Assembly: GCA_903910555.1 (NCBI GenBank)
Contig: CAIVZZ010000006.1
Coordinates: forward strand, 122,648 to 186,647
Origin: an uncultured Gemmatimonadota bacterium
GTDB taxonomy: Bacteria > Gemmatimonadota > Gemmatimonadetes > Gemmatimonadales > Gemmatimonadaceae
Length of the DNA: 64,000 bases
Direction of reading: 5' to 3'
Shown: one piece after another, positions 38,695 to 47,807 of the stretch
Position numbering within the stretch: the first letter of the stretch is position 1
Layout of the letters: every line of letters begins with the position of its first letter
Translations under genes and position numbers: made by a program
Notes under the pieces: generated by a model
What the model was told of the DNA's origin: nothing
Database searches by the model: none
What the model saw: the letters and a program-made list of their open reading frames with translations, nothing else

Positions 38695-40911
38695 TTACTT
38701 CGCCCCGTCGTTCCAGCTAGGCGCCGTCCCACCCGCCAGCCAGCGAACGAAATAATCCCACCGCTTCCTCATCATCCAATCCGACGCCGCACCATACCCA
38801 TGCGGCACGTTCGGAATGATGACCATATCAAACTCTTTGTTCGCCTTGATCAGCGCATCAACCACAAGCATCGTCTCCACCGGCGGCACGTTGTTGTCCA
38901 TCGATCCGTGCGCCAGCAGCAGATGCCCCTTCAGGTTCTTCGCGAAGTTCTGATTCGCCTCGGCATCGTAGTTATCGGTGCCATCCGCATTCTTCGTCAG
39001 CAGCCCCTGATAGCGCTCGCCCCAATCGTCCTCGTACTCGCGCTGGTCGTGATTGCCTGACTCGGCAATGCCGACCTTGAAGAAATCCGGATAGCGGAAC
39101 ATCGCGCTCGTCGTTCCGAAGCCGCCGCCCGAATGTCCCCAGATGCCGGCGCGGTTGATATCGATATACGAATACTTTTGCGCCAGCTGTTTCATTCCCT
39201 CGATCTGGTCGGGAATCGTGTTGTCGCGCCCCATCATGCCGAAGTACGCATCTTCGAACGACTTCGAGCGCCCCGGCGTTCCCATGCCGTCGATCGTGAC
39301 CACGACGAATCCAAGTTCCGCGAGCGCCTGACGATCGCCGCGCGCCGCTGAGAACGAGCGACTGCCCGTCGACCCAGACTGCGGCCCCGGATACACATTG
39401 TTGATGATCGGATACTTCGTGCCCGGCGTCATTTTCGTCGGGACGAACATCAATCCGTAGATCGCTGTTTTTCCATCATGCGCGACCATCTTGATCGGGA
39501 TCGGCGCTTTCCATCCGCTCGCGACCAACTTCGAAATGTCCGCCTTCTCCAGCGGCATGATCACCTTGCCCGTCGCGCCATCGCGCAGCACGACAACCGG
39601 CGGCACATCGGGCTGTGAATACGTATCGACCACATATTTCGTGTCCGTCGACAGCTGCGTCGTGTGATCGCCAATGTCCGGCGTCAGCGAAACCATCGAC
39701 TTGCCATCGAGCTTCACGCGATACTCATGACGGAAATACGGATCCTCGTTCGGATCCTTCCCCTCGGCCGTGAACCAGACCGTGCGCGACGCTTCATCCA
39801 GCTTCGTGATCGAGAGAACCTGCCCGTCGCCCGTCGTGATTTTGTTCTTCAGCGCGCCGGAAGCGAGATCATATAGATAGAGCTGCGACCAATTATCACG
39901 CTCCGAGTTCCACACGAACTCGTTCGTGTTCCAAAGCACCTGCCACTGCGCGCGCCCTTCGAAATGCGTCGCGGAGGTCTCTTCGTAAACTTTTCGCACG
40001 GTGCCCGTCGCAGCATCTGCGACACTCAGCCACACGCGCTTGTGATCGCGGCTCGACGACGCAATCGCCAGCTTCGATCCATCAGCATTCCACTGATAGT
40101 CTTCCATCCGGATATTGTCGCCAATAATTCCGCGATGGAAATCGACTGGCATCTGCAGCTTGGTCGTCGTCCCCGCGTCGACATCAATGATCACGCGATG
40201 CAGCATCGCCATCGCCGAATCCCCCGGCAGCGGCATCTTCTGCACGGTGAGCTTCGGATGATTGATCACAGTCGGCACGAGATACATCTCGCCGACGTTG
40301 CGCTCATCTTGTTGCTGAGTTGCTATTCGCTTTGAGTCAGGCGACCACTGCACCATCGCCCGATCGCTCGATGCCCACCCGGCGTTGTCGGTCGCATACC
40401 CAAACCACTTCACGCCATCACGCGTCAGCTGCTTCTCCGCGCCCGACGCGACATCCTTCACCCACAAATTCCAGTCGCGCACAAACACCCCGCGCTTCCC
40501 GTCGGGTGACATAGAGAGCGGTTCACCATTGGCCGCATTCCCACCGCGACCACCAGCACCGCCGCGCCCACCGCCGCCACGCCCTCCGCGTCCACCGCCG
40601 CCACCGGCAGCAATCGTGAGCCCCTCGCACTCAGTAGCCGTAGCCGCGCAAACCTTCCGCGTCTTGGCCGCCGGATCGATCACGACGATCTCGGCCCCAG
40701 CCGCCGTCGTATTCCTACTATAGTAGAAGCGCCCGTCAGGCGCCCACGTAGCCGCCACGGCCCCTCCCACAACCATTCCATTCAGCGCCGGCGCCAAAAA
40801 TTGCCGCGCATGATCGTAGTCCGCCGTAGTGACCGCGCGCCCCTGCGCGCCGAGTGGTGCGCTGGCGAGTGCAAAAGCCGATAGTGCTGCGAAAACGCGT
40901 TGTGCGCGCAT
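38695..40911 (-). CDS. S9-family (prolyl oligopeptidase/DPP IV-like) peptidase
   Basis: 738 aa; GIWGHSGGGFGTTSAMFRYPDFFKVGIAESGNHDQR; Gly/Arg-rich insertion GGGGGRGGRGGGGRGGAGGRGG. Confidence 0.9.
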   Translation of the reverse strand: MRAQRVFAALSAFALASAPLGAQGRAVTTADYDHARQFLAPALNGMVVGGAVAATWAPDGRFYYSRNTTAAGAEIVVIDPAAKTRKVCAATATECEGLTIAAGGGGGRGGRGGGGRGGAGGRGGNAANGEPLSMSPDGKRGVFVRDWNLWVKDVASGAEKQLTRDGVKWFGYATDNAGWASSDRAMVQWSPDSKRIATQQQDERNVGEMYLVPTVINHPKLTVQKMPLPGDSAMAMLHRVIIDVDAGTTTKLQMPVDFHRGIIGDNIRMEDYQWNADGSKLAIASSSRDHKRVWLSVADAATGTVRKVYEETSATHFEGRAQWQVLWNTNEFVWNSERDNWSQLYLYDLASGALKNKITTGDGQVLSITKLDEASRTVWFTAEGKDPNEDPYFRHEYRVKLDGKSMVSLTPDIGDHTTQLSTDTKYVVDTYSQPDVPPVVVLRDGATGKVIMPLEKADISKLVASGWKAPIPIKMVAHDGKTAIYGLMFVPTKMTPGTKYPIINNVYPGPQSGSTGSRSFSAARGDRQALAELGFVVVTIDGMGTPGRSKSFEDAYFGMMGRDNTIPDQIEGMKQLAQKYSYIDINRAGIWGHSGGGFGTTSAMFRYPDFFKVGIAESGNHDQREYEDDWGERYQGLLTKNADGTDNYDAEANQNFAKNLKGHLLLAHGSMDNNVPPVETMLVVDALIKANKEFDMVIIPNVPHGYGAASDWMMRKRWDYFVRWLAGGTAPSWNDGAK

Positions 40912-41012
40912 GCGTATGTGTCCGGTTAGGTGCGAGTTGAACCTGTCGAATGCCTAACAAACTTGCTTCACCGCGCGTCCGGAGGCCAACAGTGCGTTAC
41001 TCCCGGCGACCA

Positions 41013-41196
41013 CGATGGTACTCGTCCGGTCGACCCTCTCAGTCGCTTCGCTCCCTGCGGCCGGGTCTCCCAGACGAGCACCATCGCGTCCGCCTTAGAT
41101 CCGTCCAAGGGGAGGGCCCGCGCGGGGATGTCCCAACGGACGACCCGGCCGCAGGGCGCGCAGCGACCGAGAGGGTCGGCTGTTGGGATATCCCCG
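41013..41196. repeat. Compound inverted repeat, two hairpins with mutually complementary loops (family 6)
   Basis: Hairpin 1 CGATGGTACTCGTC/GACGAGCACCATCG (41013..41026/41073..41086). Hairpin 2 CGGGGATGTCCCAAC/GTTGGGATATCCCCG (41123..41137/41182..41196). Loop CGACCCTCTCAGTCGCTTCGCTCCCTGCGGCCGGGTC is near-complementary to GACCCGGCCGCAGGGCGCGCAGCGACCGAGAGGGTCG. Confidence 0.85.
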
Positions 41197-41283
41197 TGCA
41201 TGCCCGACGGCGCACGAGCAACGCACGCTGTAAACCAGAACAGCCCGAGCGTTGTCTACATAACGAGCCCCTCACCCCGCAAA

Positions 41284-43779
41284 ATGCCGAATCTGAAACA
41301 CGCGTTCCGCACACTGCTCAAGAGCCCGTTCGTCAGCGGCATCGCGATCCTCTCGCTCGCACTCGGCATCGGCGCGAACTCAGCCATCTTCTCGCTGTTC
41401 AACGAGCTGCTGCTAAAACCGCTGCCAGTCACAGCGCCCACGCAGCTCGTGAACTTCGCCGACCCCGGCCCGCAGCCCGGCTCCAACAGCTGCGGACAAG
41501 CCGGCGACTGCGACGAAGTGTTCAGCTATCCCATGTTCCTCGATCTCCAGAAAGGCAGCACCGCCTTCTCCGGAATCGCCGCGCACGTGCTGTTCGGCGC
41601 GAACGTCGCGTACAAAGGCGTCACCGTGAACGGCGACGGCATGCAAGTCTCCGGTTCGTACTTCCCGGTCCTCGGCGTGAAGCCAACGCTCGGCCGGCTG
41701 CTCGGGCCACAGGACGACACACCAGCCGGCCAGAACTTCGTCGCCGTTGTCAGTCACGGATTCTGGCTTTCGCAGCTCGGCGGCGATCAAACCATCGTCG
41801 GCAAGAACATCACGATCAACGGGAAGTCGTTCAACGTGATCGGAGTTGGGCCGAGTGGATTCGAAGGGACCACGCTCGGCGCGACGCCGTATTTGTATGT
41901 GCCGATGTCGATGCGTGATGAAATGCAGACCGGCAACGATAACGATCTCATCAAGCGCGATCACTACTGGGCATATCTCTTCGGACGATTGAAGCCCGGC
42001 GCGTCCATCAAGACGGCGGCGGCATCGGTCAATGCGATTTACTCTCCGATTCTGAGCGAAGTCGAAGCGCCGCTCCAGAAGGGAATGAGCGATTCGACGA
42101 AGAAACGCTTCAAGGCGAAGCTGATCACACTCGTCGACGGGCGCCGCGGACAGAGCTCGCTGCACAAGCAAACGGAGACGCCGCTCACGCTGCTGTTCGG
42201 CATCACCGGGATCGTGCTGCTCATCGCGTGCGCGAACATCGCCAATCTTCTGCTCGCGCGCGGCGCGGGCCGCTCAATGGAAATGGCGATCCGTCTCTCG
42301 CTCGGTGCGACGCGCAGGCAGATCGTCACTCAGCTGCTCACGGAGAGCGTGCTGCTCGCGCTGATAGGCGGCGCCGCGAGCTTGCTCGTCGCCAAATGGA
42401 CGCTCGGCGTGATGGCCGCACTGATGCCCGCCGACATGGTGCGCGGTTTGCACTTCGCGCTCGACGGTCAAGCGGTGGCGTTCGCCGCCGGTCTTTCTTT
42501 GCTGACCGGATTCGCGTTCGGCCTCTTTCCCGCGCTGCACAGCACACGCGCCGAACTCGCGAGCGTCATGCGCGAAGCCGGCACAAAACAAACCGGCGCG
42601 AAGGCCGCAGCGCGCTTTCGGACATCACTCGTCACGGCGCAGATCGCACTCTCGATGGCGCTGCTGATGTCGGCCGGACTCTTCGTGAAGAGTCTCAAGA
42701 ACGTCAGCACCGTTGAGCTGGGCGTCAAAATCGATCACATCACGACGTTCAGGATCGCGCCGGGGCTGAATGGATACCCACCCGCGCGCCGCTCCCTTCT
42801 GCTCCAGCAGGTCGCGGAAGAACTCGCGGCGATTCCCGGCGTGACCGGCGTGACGACCGCGCGTGTCCCATTGCTCGCGAACAACAACTGGGGAAATGGC
42901 GTGCGCGTCGAGGGATTTCCGCACGGCCCGGACATCGATAACGGCTCTCGCTTCAATGCCGTCGGCCCCGACTATTTCAAAGTCACAGGCGTGCAGCTGC
43001 TCTCGGGCCGCGAGTTCACCACAGCGGACGGTCTCGGCCGCCCGCAGGTTGCGATCGTCAATGAAACCTTCGCAAAGAAATTCAATCTCGGCAAAGACGC
43101 GGTCGGCAAGCGGATGTCGCAGGGCGGCGATACGCTGAACATCGAGATCATTGGACTCGCAAAAGATTCGAAGTACAGCGACGTGAAAGCAAAAATTCCG
43201 CCGGTCTTTTTTCTCGCGAACCGCCAGGACTCGACCGTCGGAAGTCTCAGCTACTACGTGCGCAGTGGACTTGATCCCGTGACCGTCATGCGCGCGATTC
43301 CGGGCGTGGTCCACAAGTTCGATCCGGATCTTCCCGTGATGGCGTTGCGCACGCTGGAGCAGCAGGTGAAGGACAATGTTTTTCTCGATCGCATGATCAG
43401 CACGCTCAGCGCCGCGTTCGCTGCGCTCGCAACGCTGCTCGCTGCGATTGGACTCTACGGCGTGCTCGCATATTCAGTCGCGCAGCGGACGCGTGAGATC
43501 GGCGTGCGCATGGCACTCGGCGCGAACGGGGGCAGTGTGCAGGCGATGGTCCTCAAGCAGGTCGCGATGATGACGCTGATTGGCGGAGTCGTTGGGCTCG
43601 CGGGAGCCTTGGGGCTCGGCATCGCGGCTAAATCGCTGCTCTATGAATTGAAGGGATACGATCCGGTGGTGATGATCGGATCGATCGTGACGCTGACGGC
43701 GGTGGCGTTTGGGGCGGGGTATATTCCGGCGCTGCGGGCGTCGAGGATTGATCCGATGCAGGCGTTGCGGCACGAGTGA
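41284..43779 (+). CDS. ADOP/MacB-like ABC transporter permease
   Basis: MPNLKHAFRTLLKSPFVSGIAILSLALGIGANSAIFSLFNELLLKPLP. The ORF-track start at 40930 only adds translated inverted-repeat sequence. Confidence 0.88.
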   Translation: MPNLKHAFRTLLKSPFVSGIAILSLALGIGANSAIFSLFNELLLKPLPVTAPTQLVNFADPGPQPGSNSCGQAGDCDEVFSYPMFLDLQKGSTAFSGIAAHVLFGANVAYKGVTVNGDGMQVSGSYFPVLGVKPTLGRLLGPQDDTPAGQNFVAVVSHGFWLSQLGGDQTIVGKNITINGKSFNVIGVGPSGFEGTTLGATPYLYVPMSMRDEMQTGNDNDLIKRDHYWAYLFGRLKPGASIKTAAASVNAIYSPILSEVEAPLQKGMSDSTKKRFKAKLITLVDGRRGQSSLHKQTETPLTLLFGITGIVLLIACANIANLLLARGAGRSMEMAIRLSLGATRRQIVTQLLTESVLLALIGGAASLLVAKWTLGVMAALMPADMVRGLHFALDGQAVAFAAGLSLLTGFAFGLFPALHSTRAELASVMREAGTKQTGAKAAARFRTSLVTAQIALSMALLMSAGLFVKSLKNVSTVELGVKIDHITTFRIAPGLNGYPPARRSLLLQQVAEELAAIPGVTGVTTARVPLLANNNWGNGVRVEGFPHGPDIDNGSRFNAVGPDYFKVTGVQLLSGREFTTADGLGRPQVAIVNETFAKKFNLGKDAVGKRMSQGGDTLNIEIIGLAKDSKYSDVKAKIPPVFFLANRQDSTVGSLSYYVRSGLDPVTVMRAIPGVVHKFDPDLPVMALRTLEQQVKDNVFLDRMISTLSAAFAALATLLAAIGLYGVLAYSVAQRTREIGVRMALGANGGSVQAMVLKQVAMMTLIGGVVGLAGALGLGIAAKSLLYELKGYDPVVMIGSIVTLTAVAFGAGYIPALRASRIDPMQALRHE

Positions 43780-43781
43780 GG

Positions 43782-43890
43782 GCAGGGGTGAGGGGCGAGA
43801 GCACTGCTTAACGCGGAACGCAGGAGAGGAATTGGGACGCGGGGTGGAGGGGCGAGATAGGAGTAGCGGGGAGAAATGAGAATAGGTTTA
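43782..43890. repeat. Hairpin element, family 1 copy B (left half only)
   Basis: GCAGGGGTGAGGGGCGAGAGCACTGCTTAACGCGGAACGCAGGAGAGGAATTGGG..., nearly identical to the left arm of copy C at 44654. Confidence 0.8.
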
Positions 43891-43898
43891 CCTTCCTA

Positions 43899-44648
43899 TT
43901 GCACATGCCCCCCGATCATTTCGCCCTGCTGTTCGGCGCCGGCCTAATAGCCGGCACCATGAACGCCGCCGCCGGCGGCGGAAGTTTCGTCACTCTCCCG
44001 ACTCTAGTCTTTGCCGGCGTCCCGAGCGTAGCCGCGAACGCGACCAGCACCGTCGCGCTTTTCCCCGGCACACTCGCCAGCGCCTACGCCTATCGCCACG
44101 ACGCCACGCCGTTCGGTCATGTCTCAATGAAAGTCATGCTCGCCGTCATGATGATCGGCGGGTTCGCGGGCGCGATGCTGCTGCTCTACACTCCATCGCG
44201 GATCTTCGATCACATCATCCCGTGGCTGCTCCTGTTCGGCGCGCTCGCATTCACATTCGGCCCGCGTGTGAATGCGTGGCTGCGCACGAAAGTGCAGATC
44301 GGCCCGCGGACGCTGATCGTCGTCCAGTTTTTTCTCGGGACGTACGCCGGCTATTTCGGCGGGGCAGTCGGGATCATGATGATGGCAGCGTGGAGTTTGC
44401 TCGGGGTCACTGATATCAAAGCAATGTCCGCCGCGCGGATGCTGCTGGTTGGCGCAGCGAATTCAGTTGCGGTGGTGATTTTCAGTTTCACGCGGCTGGT
44501 GTGGTGGCCGCAGATGGTGGTGATGATGATCGCGGGGGTGATTGGTGGATACTTCGGCGCGCGGATTACGCGGAGGTTGCCGGCGCATCGGATCAGGACT
44601 GGGATTTCGGTGGTGAGTTTTTTGATGACGGCGGCGGTGTTTTACTGA
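43899..44648 (+). CDS. TauE/SafE-family sulfite exporter-like permease
   Basis: 249 aa; GLIAGTMNAAAGGGSFVTLPTLVFAGVPSVAANATSTVALFPGTLASAYAYR. Confidence 0.85.
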   Translation: MHMPPDHFALLFGAGLIAGTMNAAAGGGSFVTLPTLVFAGVPSVAANATSTVALFPGTLASAYAYRHDATPFGHVSMKVMLAVMMIGGFAGAMLLLYTPSRIFDHIIPWLLLFGALAFTFGPRVNAWLRTKVQIGPRTLIVVQFFLGTYAGYFGGAVGIMMMAAWSLLGVTDIKAMSAARMLLVGAANSVAVVIFSFTRLVWWPQMVVMMIAGVIGGYFGARITRRLPAHRIRTGISVVSFLMTAAVFY

Positions 44649-44653
44649 GAACT

Positions 44654-44908
44654 GCAGGGGTGAGGGGCGAGAGCACTGCTTGACGCGGAACGCAGGAGAG
44701 GAACTTGGACGCGGGGCGGAGGGGCGAGATGGGACTAGCGGCGAGATGCGAGAAAGGGCGCCAACTCAAATCGAGTCGCGCCCTTTCTCATCCCTCCCAT
44801 CTACTCTCATCTCGCCCCTCCACCCCGCATCCCGCATTCCTCTCCTGCGTTCTGCGTCTGAGCCCTCTCCTGCGTTCCGCGTCATCAGTTCGGACTCACC
44901 CCTCGCCT
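44654..44908. repeat. Hairpin element, family 1 copy C
   Basis: GACGCGGAACGCAGGAGAGGAA (44682..44703) versus TTCCTCTCCTGCGTTCTGCGTC (44837..44858). Inner perfect stem AGAAAGGGCGC/GCGCCCTTTCT (44751..44761/44778..44788). A second direct copy of the right arm follows. Confidence 0.85.
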
Positions 44909-45388
44909 CTATCTCCCAGGCAACGGACACCCAAACGGCCCCCCACGCTGTCCTCCGCCTCGAGTCGGCGGCCGCGAAGCCCGCGCCGAATCCCGCTTCG
45001 CCCGCTGATCCGCCGTCAGAACCGCATCCGCCTCTTTGCTCGACGAATCCCGCGCCGGGCCAATCACCACACACGCAATTTTCATCGCCGAATCCACCCG
45101 CGCCGATCGCTTGCTCAAAATCGCCTCAATCTTCGCCCGCTGATCCACGCTCAACCCCAGCGATTCATACCAAGGCGGCAGCGAGCCAGGTGCCCGCGGC
45201 GCGCGATCCGGCGGTCCACCGCCGCCGCGCTGATAACTCCCGCGCCCGCCGCCCGTTCCCGATCGCGACGGTCGTACCATCACCCGTTCCATAGTCCCAC
45301 CGACGAACGCCCCCGCGAGAAACGCGATCACTAGCAAAACCATCGCCTGTGCGCGCACGCGGCCGAGCGATTCGACTCCTTCCTTCAT
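44909..45388 (-). CDS. Small membrane-anchored Spy/CpxP-like (heavy-metal-sensor-like) protein
   Basis: 159 aa; N-terminal TM; LPPWYESLGLSVDQRAKIEAILSKRSARVDSAM; Gly/Arg-rich stretches. Confidence 0.6.
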   Translation of the reverse strand: MKEGVESLGRVRAQAMVLLVIAFLAGAFVGGTMERVMVRPSRSGTGGGRGSYQRGGGGPPDRAPRAPGSLPPWYESLGLSVDQRAKIEAILSKRSARVDSAMKIACVVIGPARDSSSKEADAVLTADQRAKRDSARASRPPTRGGGQRGGPFGCPLPGR

Positions 45389-45744
45389 TGCTCGTACCCT
45401 CCGAGCAGAATATCAGCCGGCGTCGCGGCGGGCGTATCGTCACCGTCGCCGAGTACCGCTGATGCCGCGATTGCGTCGGCGACTTCGTCAGTGCCAACCG
45501 TGTCGCCCGTATCAGCCTGCACACTCCGGAACAGCGCCGCCGAAATAATCATCATCAAAAAGAGCGCAGCCAAAAGCGGCGCGCGCCAATGCGCGACCAT
45601 CGCCAGCGGCGTGCCGTTGCGTCGCTTGCGCAGCGCACCGCTCGCGGCAACGCGCACGGCCGCGAGGCGGCGCGCGAACGCGAGAGGCGGATGTGTCGGA
45701 TCGAGCGCGCTCAGATCCGTTGGCAGTTCTTCTTCACTACTCAT
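45385..45744 (-). CDS. Single-TM protein, putative anti-sigma-factor-like
   Basis: 119 aa; overlaps the sigma factor upstream and the Spy-like gene downstream; one TM segment. Confidence 0.5.
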   Translation of the reverse strand: MSSEEELPTDLSALDPTHPPLAFARRLAAVRVAASGALRKRRNGTPLAMVAHWRAPLLAALFLMMIISAALFRSVQADTGDTVGTDEVADAIAASAVLGDGDDTPAATPADILLGGYEQ

Positions 45745-46306
45745 GCGAATACTCCCGAAGGAGGTTTGGGCCCAATCGTTCGCGCAACAACTTTCGTGCG
45801 ACGAACAAATGCTGACGCGATCGTACTTCTGTAATCTCCAGCGACTCCGCGATATCCGCGTGCGTCCATCCGTCCATATCGTGCAAGAGAACTATTTGAC
45901 GCTGTGTTTCACTCAGTGTCGCGAGGGCCGCTTGAAGAGTATCGGCCAATTCCGATCGCGCCGCATCTACAAAGGGTGAATCGTCGGCTTCCGCAATCTC
46001 CGGCAACAGCTCCGACGTCTCGCGAATCTTTCTATACGTGCGATGGCTCAGCGCCCGGTTCCGCACGATCATCATCATCCACTGCACGAACTTTCCCGGC
46101 TCACGACAATCTTCCAGCCGGTCGACCGCTTTCACAAACGCGTCCTGCACCACATCCTCGGCGTCCTGTCGATTCCCAAGTACTCCGAGCGCAACGGCAA
46201 ACGCCGTGCGGTAGTGTCGCCGCACCAGAACATCGAAGGCGTCGGTGTCGCCGCGCAGACAGAGCGCGACGAGATCGGCGTCGGGAGGCGTGGTCGACAC
46301 GGACAC
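45737..46306 (-). CDS. ECF RNA polymerase sigma factor
   Basis: 189 aa; DAFDVLVRRHYRTAFAVALGVLGNRQDAEDVVQDAFVKAVDRL; sigma4-like WTHADIAESLEITEVRSRQHLFVARKLL. Confidence 0.92.
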   Translation of the reverse strand: MSVSTTPPDADLVALCLRGDTDAFDVLVRRHYRTAFAVALGVLGNRQDAEDVVQDAFVKAVDRLEDCREPGKFVQWMMMIVRNRALSHRTYRKIRETSELLPEIAEADDSPFVDAARSELADTLQAALATLSETQRQIVLLHDMDGWTHADIAESLEITEVRSRQHLFVARKLLRERLGPNLLREYSHE

Positions 46307-46351
46307 TATAGAGACGGATAGACTCGCAAGAGTGTTAGGAATGCGGCGAGG

Positions 46352-46385
46352 AGAACTACAGGGACGGGCGAAGCATGAGGGGCGA
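46352..46385. repeat. Repeat family 2 copy G (partial)
   Basis: AGAACTACAGGGACGGGCGAAGCATGAGGGGCGA matches the reverse complement of 27793..27826. Confidence 0.7.
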
Positions 46386-46467
46386 CCTGGGGACGGGCGA
46401 AGAGAACAGCACTATCTAGAAATCTTAGTGGCTAACGGTGGCACCCTTATACCTTTCTGGAGGTAAG

Positions 46468-47730
46468 ATGGGCTTCAGCATTCTACACTCTATCGGGGTG
46501 CCTGACATGAGCCGTGTTCTGGTTGGAGCGGGAATCCTCATTCTTGCGGGTTGCGCCTCCAGTCACAAATCTGCTCCGCCAGATCCGAAAATGTTGGCGG
46601 CGATTCCTGGTGATCTCCGGATGATGGGCGCCGAAACTACCTGGGTCGCGCATGGTGTCGGATACGAGTTGGTTACGCGCAGCAAGCCGGAATTGCTCCC
46701 GCTGATTTCTCAGCTCGACGATCAATCGCGATTTTTCGCGAAAGTTTTTGGTGCGGATCCCGGGAAGGTGATCGCAACGGTGCGGCGTGTCGGGCCGCCG
46801 GGCTCCACGCCCGAAGCATCTGCACCGGTGCCATTCGACGTTGGTCCCGTCGTCGAGATCGTCGTGATGCGGCCGCTCGCGAAAGGCGAGAAGGCGGAGA
46901 AAACAGAACAGGCCAATAACTCCAATAATTACGGTCGCGGTGGATCGCGCGGTCGCTCGAACGGCGCATCTCCCGACGGCCCCGCCGCAACAGCTGACGA
47001 ATTCGACCGCTTCGGCGCGAACGGTCCAACTGCGCACGTCGTCCGCGCGTGGCTCTCCGCGCGCGCGACTGCGCTCACCGGAAAATCGCCGAGCGCAGCG
47101 GCGTCGAGCGCGACCGCCGATGATCCGCGCGTTCCCGCGTGGGCCGAGGATGGACTTCCTGGTCTTGCAGTCCCGACAGCGCGCGAAGACACGACTACCG
47201 CGCGCCTCGCGATGCAAATCGACAGCCTCTTTCCCATCCACACCTTCCTCACCATGGCGCGCCCCGGCGCGCTCGCCACACTCGGCGGAGCGGGCGGACG
47301 CGGCGGCGCCGCTGGCGGCAGAGGTGGTTCAGTCACGCCCAACAACGGCGGCGGTAACGGCGGCGGTGGCAGCGGGGGAATGGGCGGGCTGGGCGGGATG
47401 AGCGAGCGTCGCGGCGGCGCCGGCATGGGCGGCAGCAGCTACGGTCGCGGTGGGATGGGCGCCGGTCGTGGCCAAGGCGGCACCGACGGCGGTCGCCCGC
47501 GCGGCCCGCTCATGGGCAACGCACTCTTCGAAGCGCAGTCACTCGTCTTCGGCCGCTACCTCGTCACGCGTGAAGGGCCCGCGTTCGTCGGCGCGCTGAT
47601 CGACGCACAAATTCAATCACATGACATTGCCAAAGTATTCGACGCTGCCCAGATGGTGCCCAGCAATCTCGAGCGGCTCGATATCGAATTTCATCGCTGG
47701 CTTATAGACCGCGCGGCGCACGGGAAGTAA
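46468..47730 (+). CDS. Lipoprotein with Gly-rich low-complexity region, uncharacterised
   Basis: Lipobox ILAGCASS. Start uncertain: 46468 follows GGAGG, 46507 gives a typical lipoprotein leader. GGAGGRGGAAGGRGG...GGGNGGGGSGGMGGLGGM tract. Confidence 0.65.
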   Translation: MGFSILHSIGVPDMSRVLVGAGILILAGCASSHKSAPPDPKMLAAIPGDLRMMGAETTWVAHGVGYELVTRSKPELLPLISQLDDQSRFFAKVFGADPGKVIATVRRVGPPGSTPEASAPVPFDVGPVVEIVVMRPLAKGEKAEKTEQANNSNNYGRGGSRGRSNGASPDGPAATADEFDRFGANGPTAHVVRAWLSARATALTGKSPSAAASSATADDPRVPAWAEDGLPGLAVPTAREDTTTARLAMQIDSLFPIHTFLTMARPGALATLGGAGGRGGAAGGRGGSVTPNNGGGNGGGGSGGMGGLGGMSERRGGAGMGGSSYGRGGMGAGRGQGGTDGGRPRGPLMGNALFEAQSLVFGRYLVTREGPAFVGALIDAQIQSHDIAKVFDAAQMVPSNLERLDIEFHRWLIDRAAHGK

Positions 47731-47807
47731 AATGGGGCACCGCACCGTCAGTTGAAAAACGACAGGCGAGCGGCACCCAGGTTGCCATTCCTCTCGCCCG
47801 CTCTGCT

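Noticed and set aside
40925-40960. GTTAGGT...GCCTAACAAAC resembling integron attC/VCR ends
   Set aside because: The core half-sites are in the wrong relative order and spacing for an attC, no cassette array or IntI is present, and the sequence is likely coincidental or a simple promoter palindrome.
40930-41283. N-terminal 118-aa extension of the ADOP permease in the ORF track
   Set aside because: It encodes translated inverted-repeat sequence. The conserved permease N-terminus begins at MPNLKHAFRTLLKSPF (41284).
44680-45334. ORFs spanning hairpin element C (204 and 209 aa)
   Set aside because: Low-complexity Ser/Pro/Arg translations of the repeat and of the antisense of the Spy-like gene.
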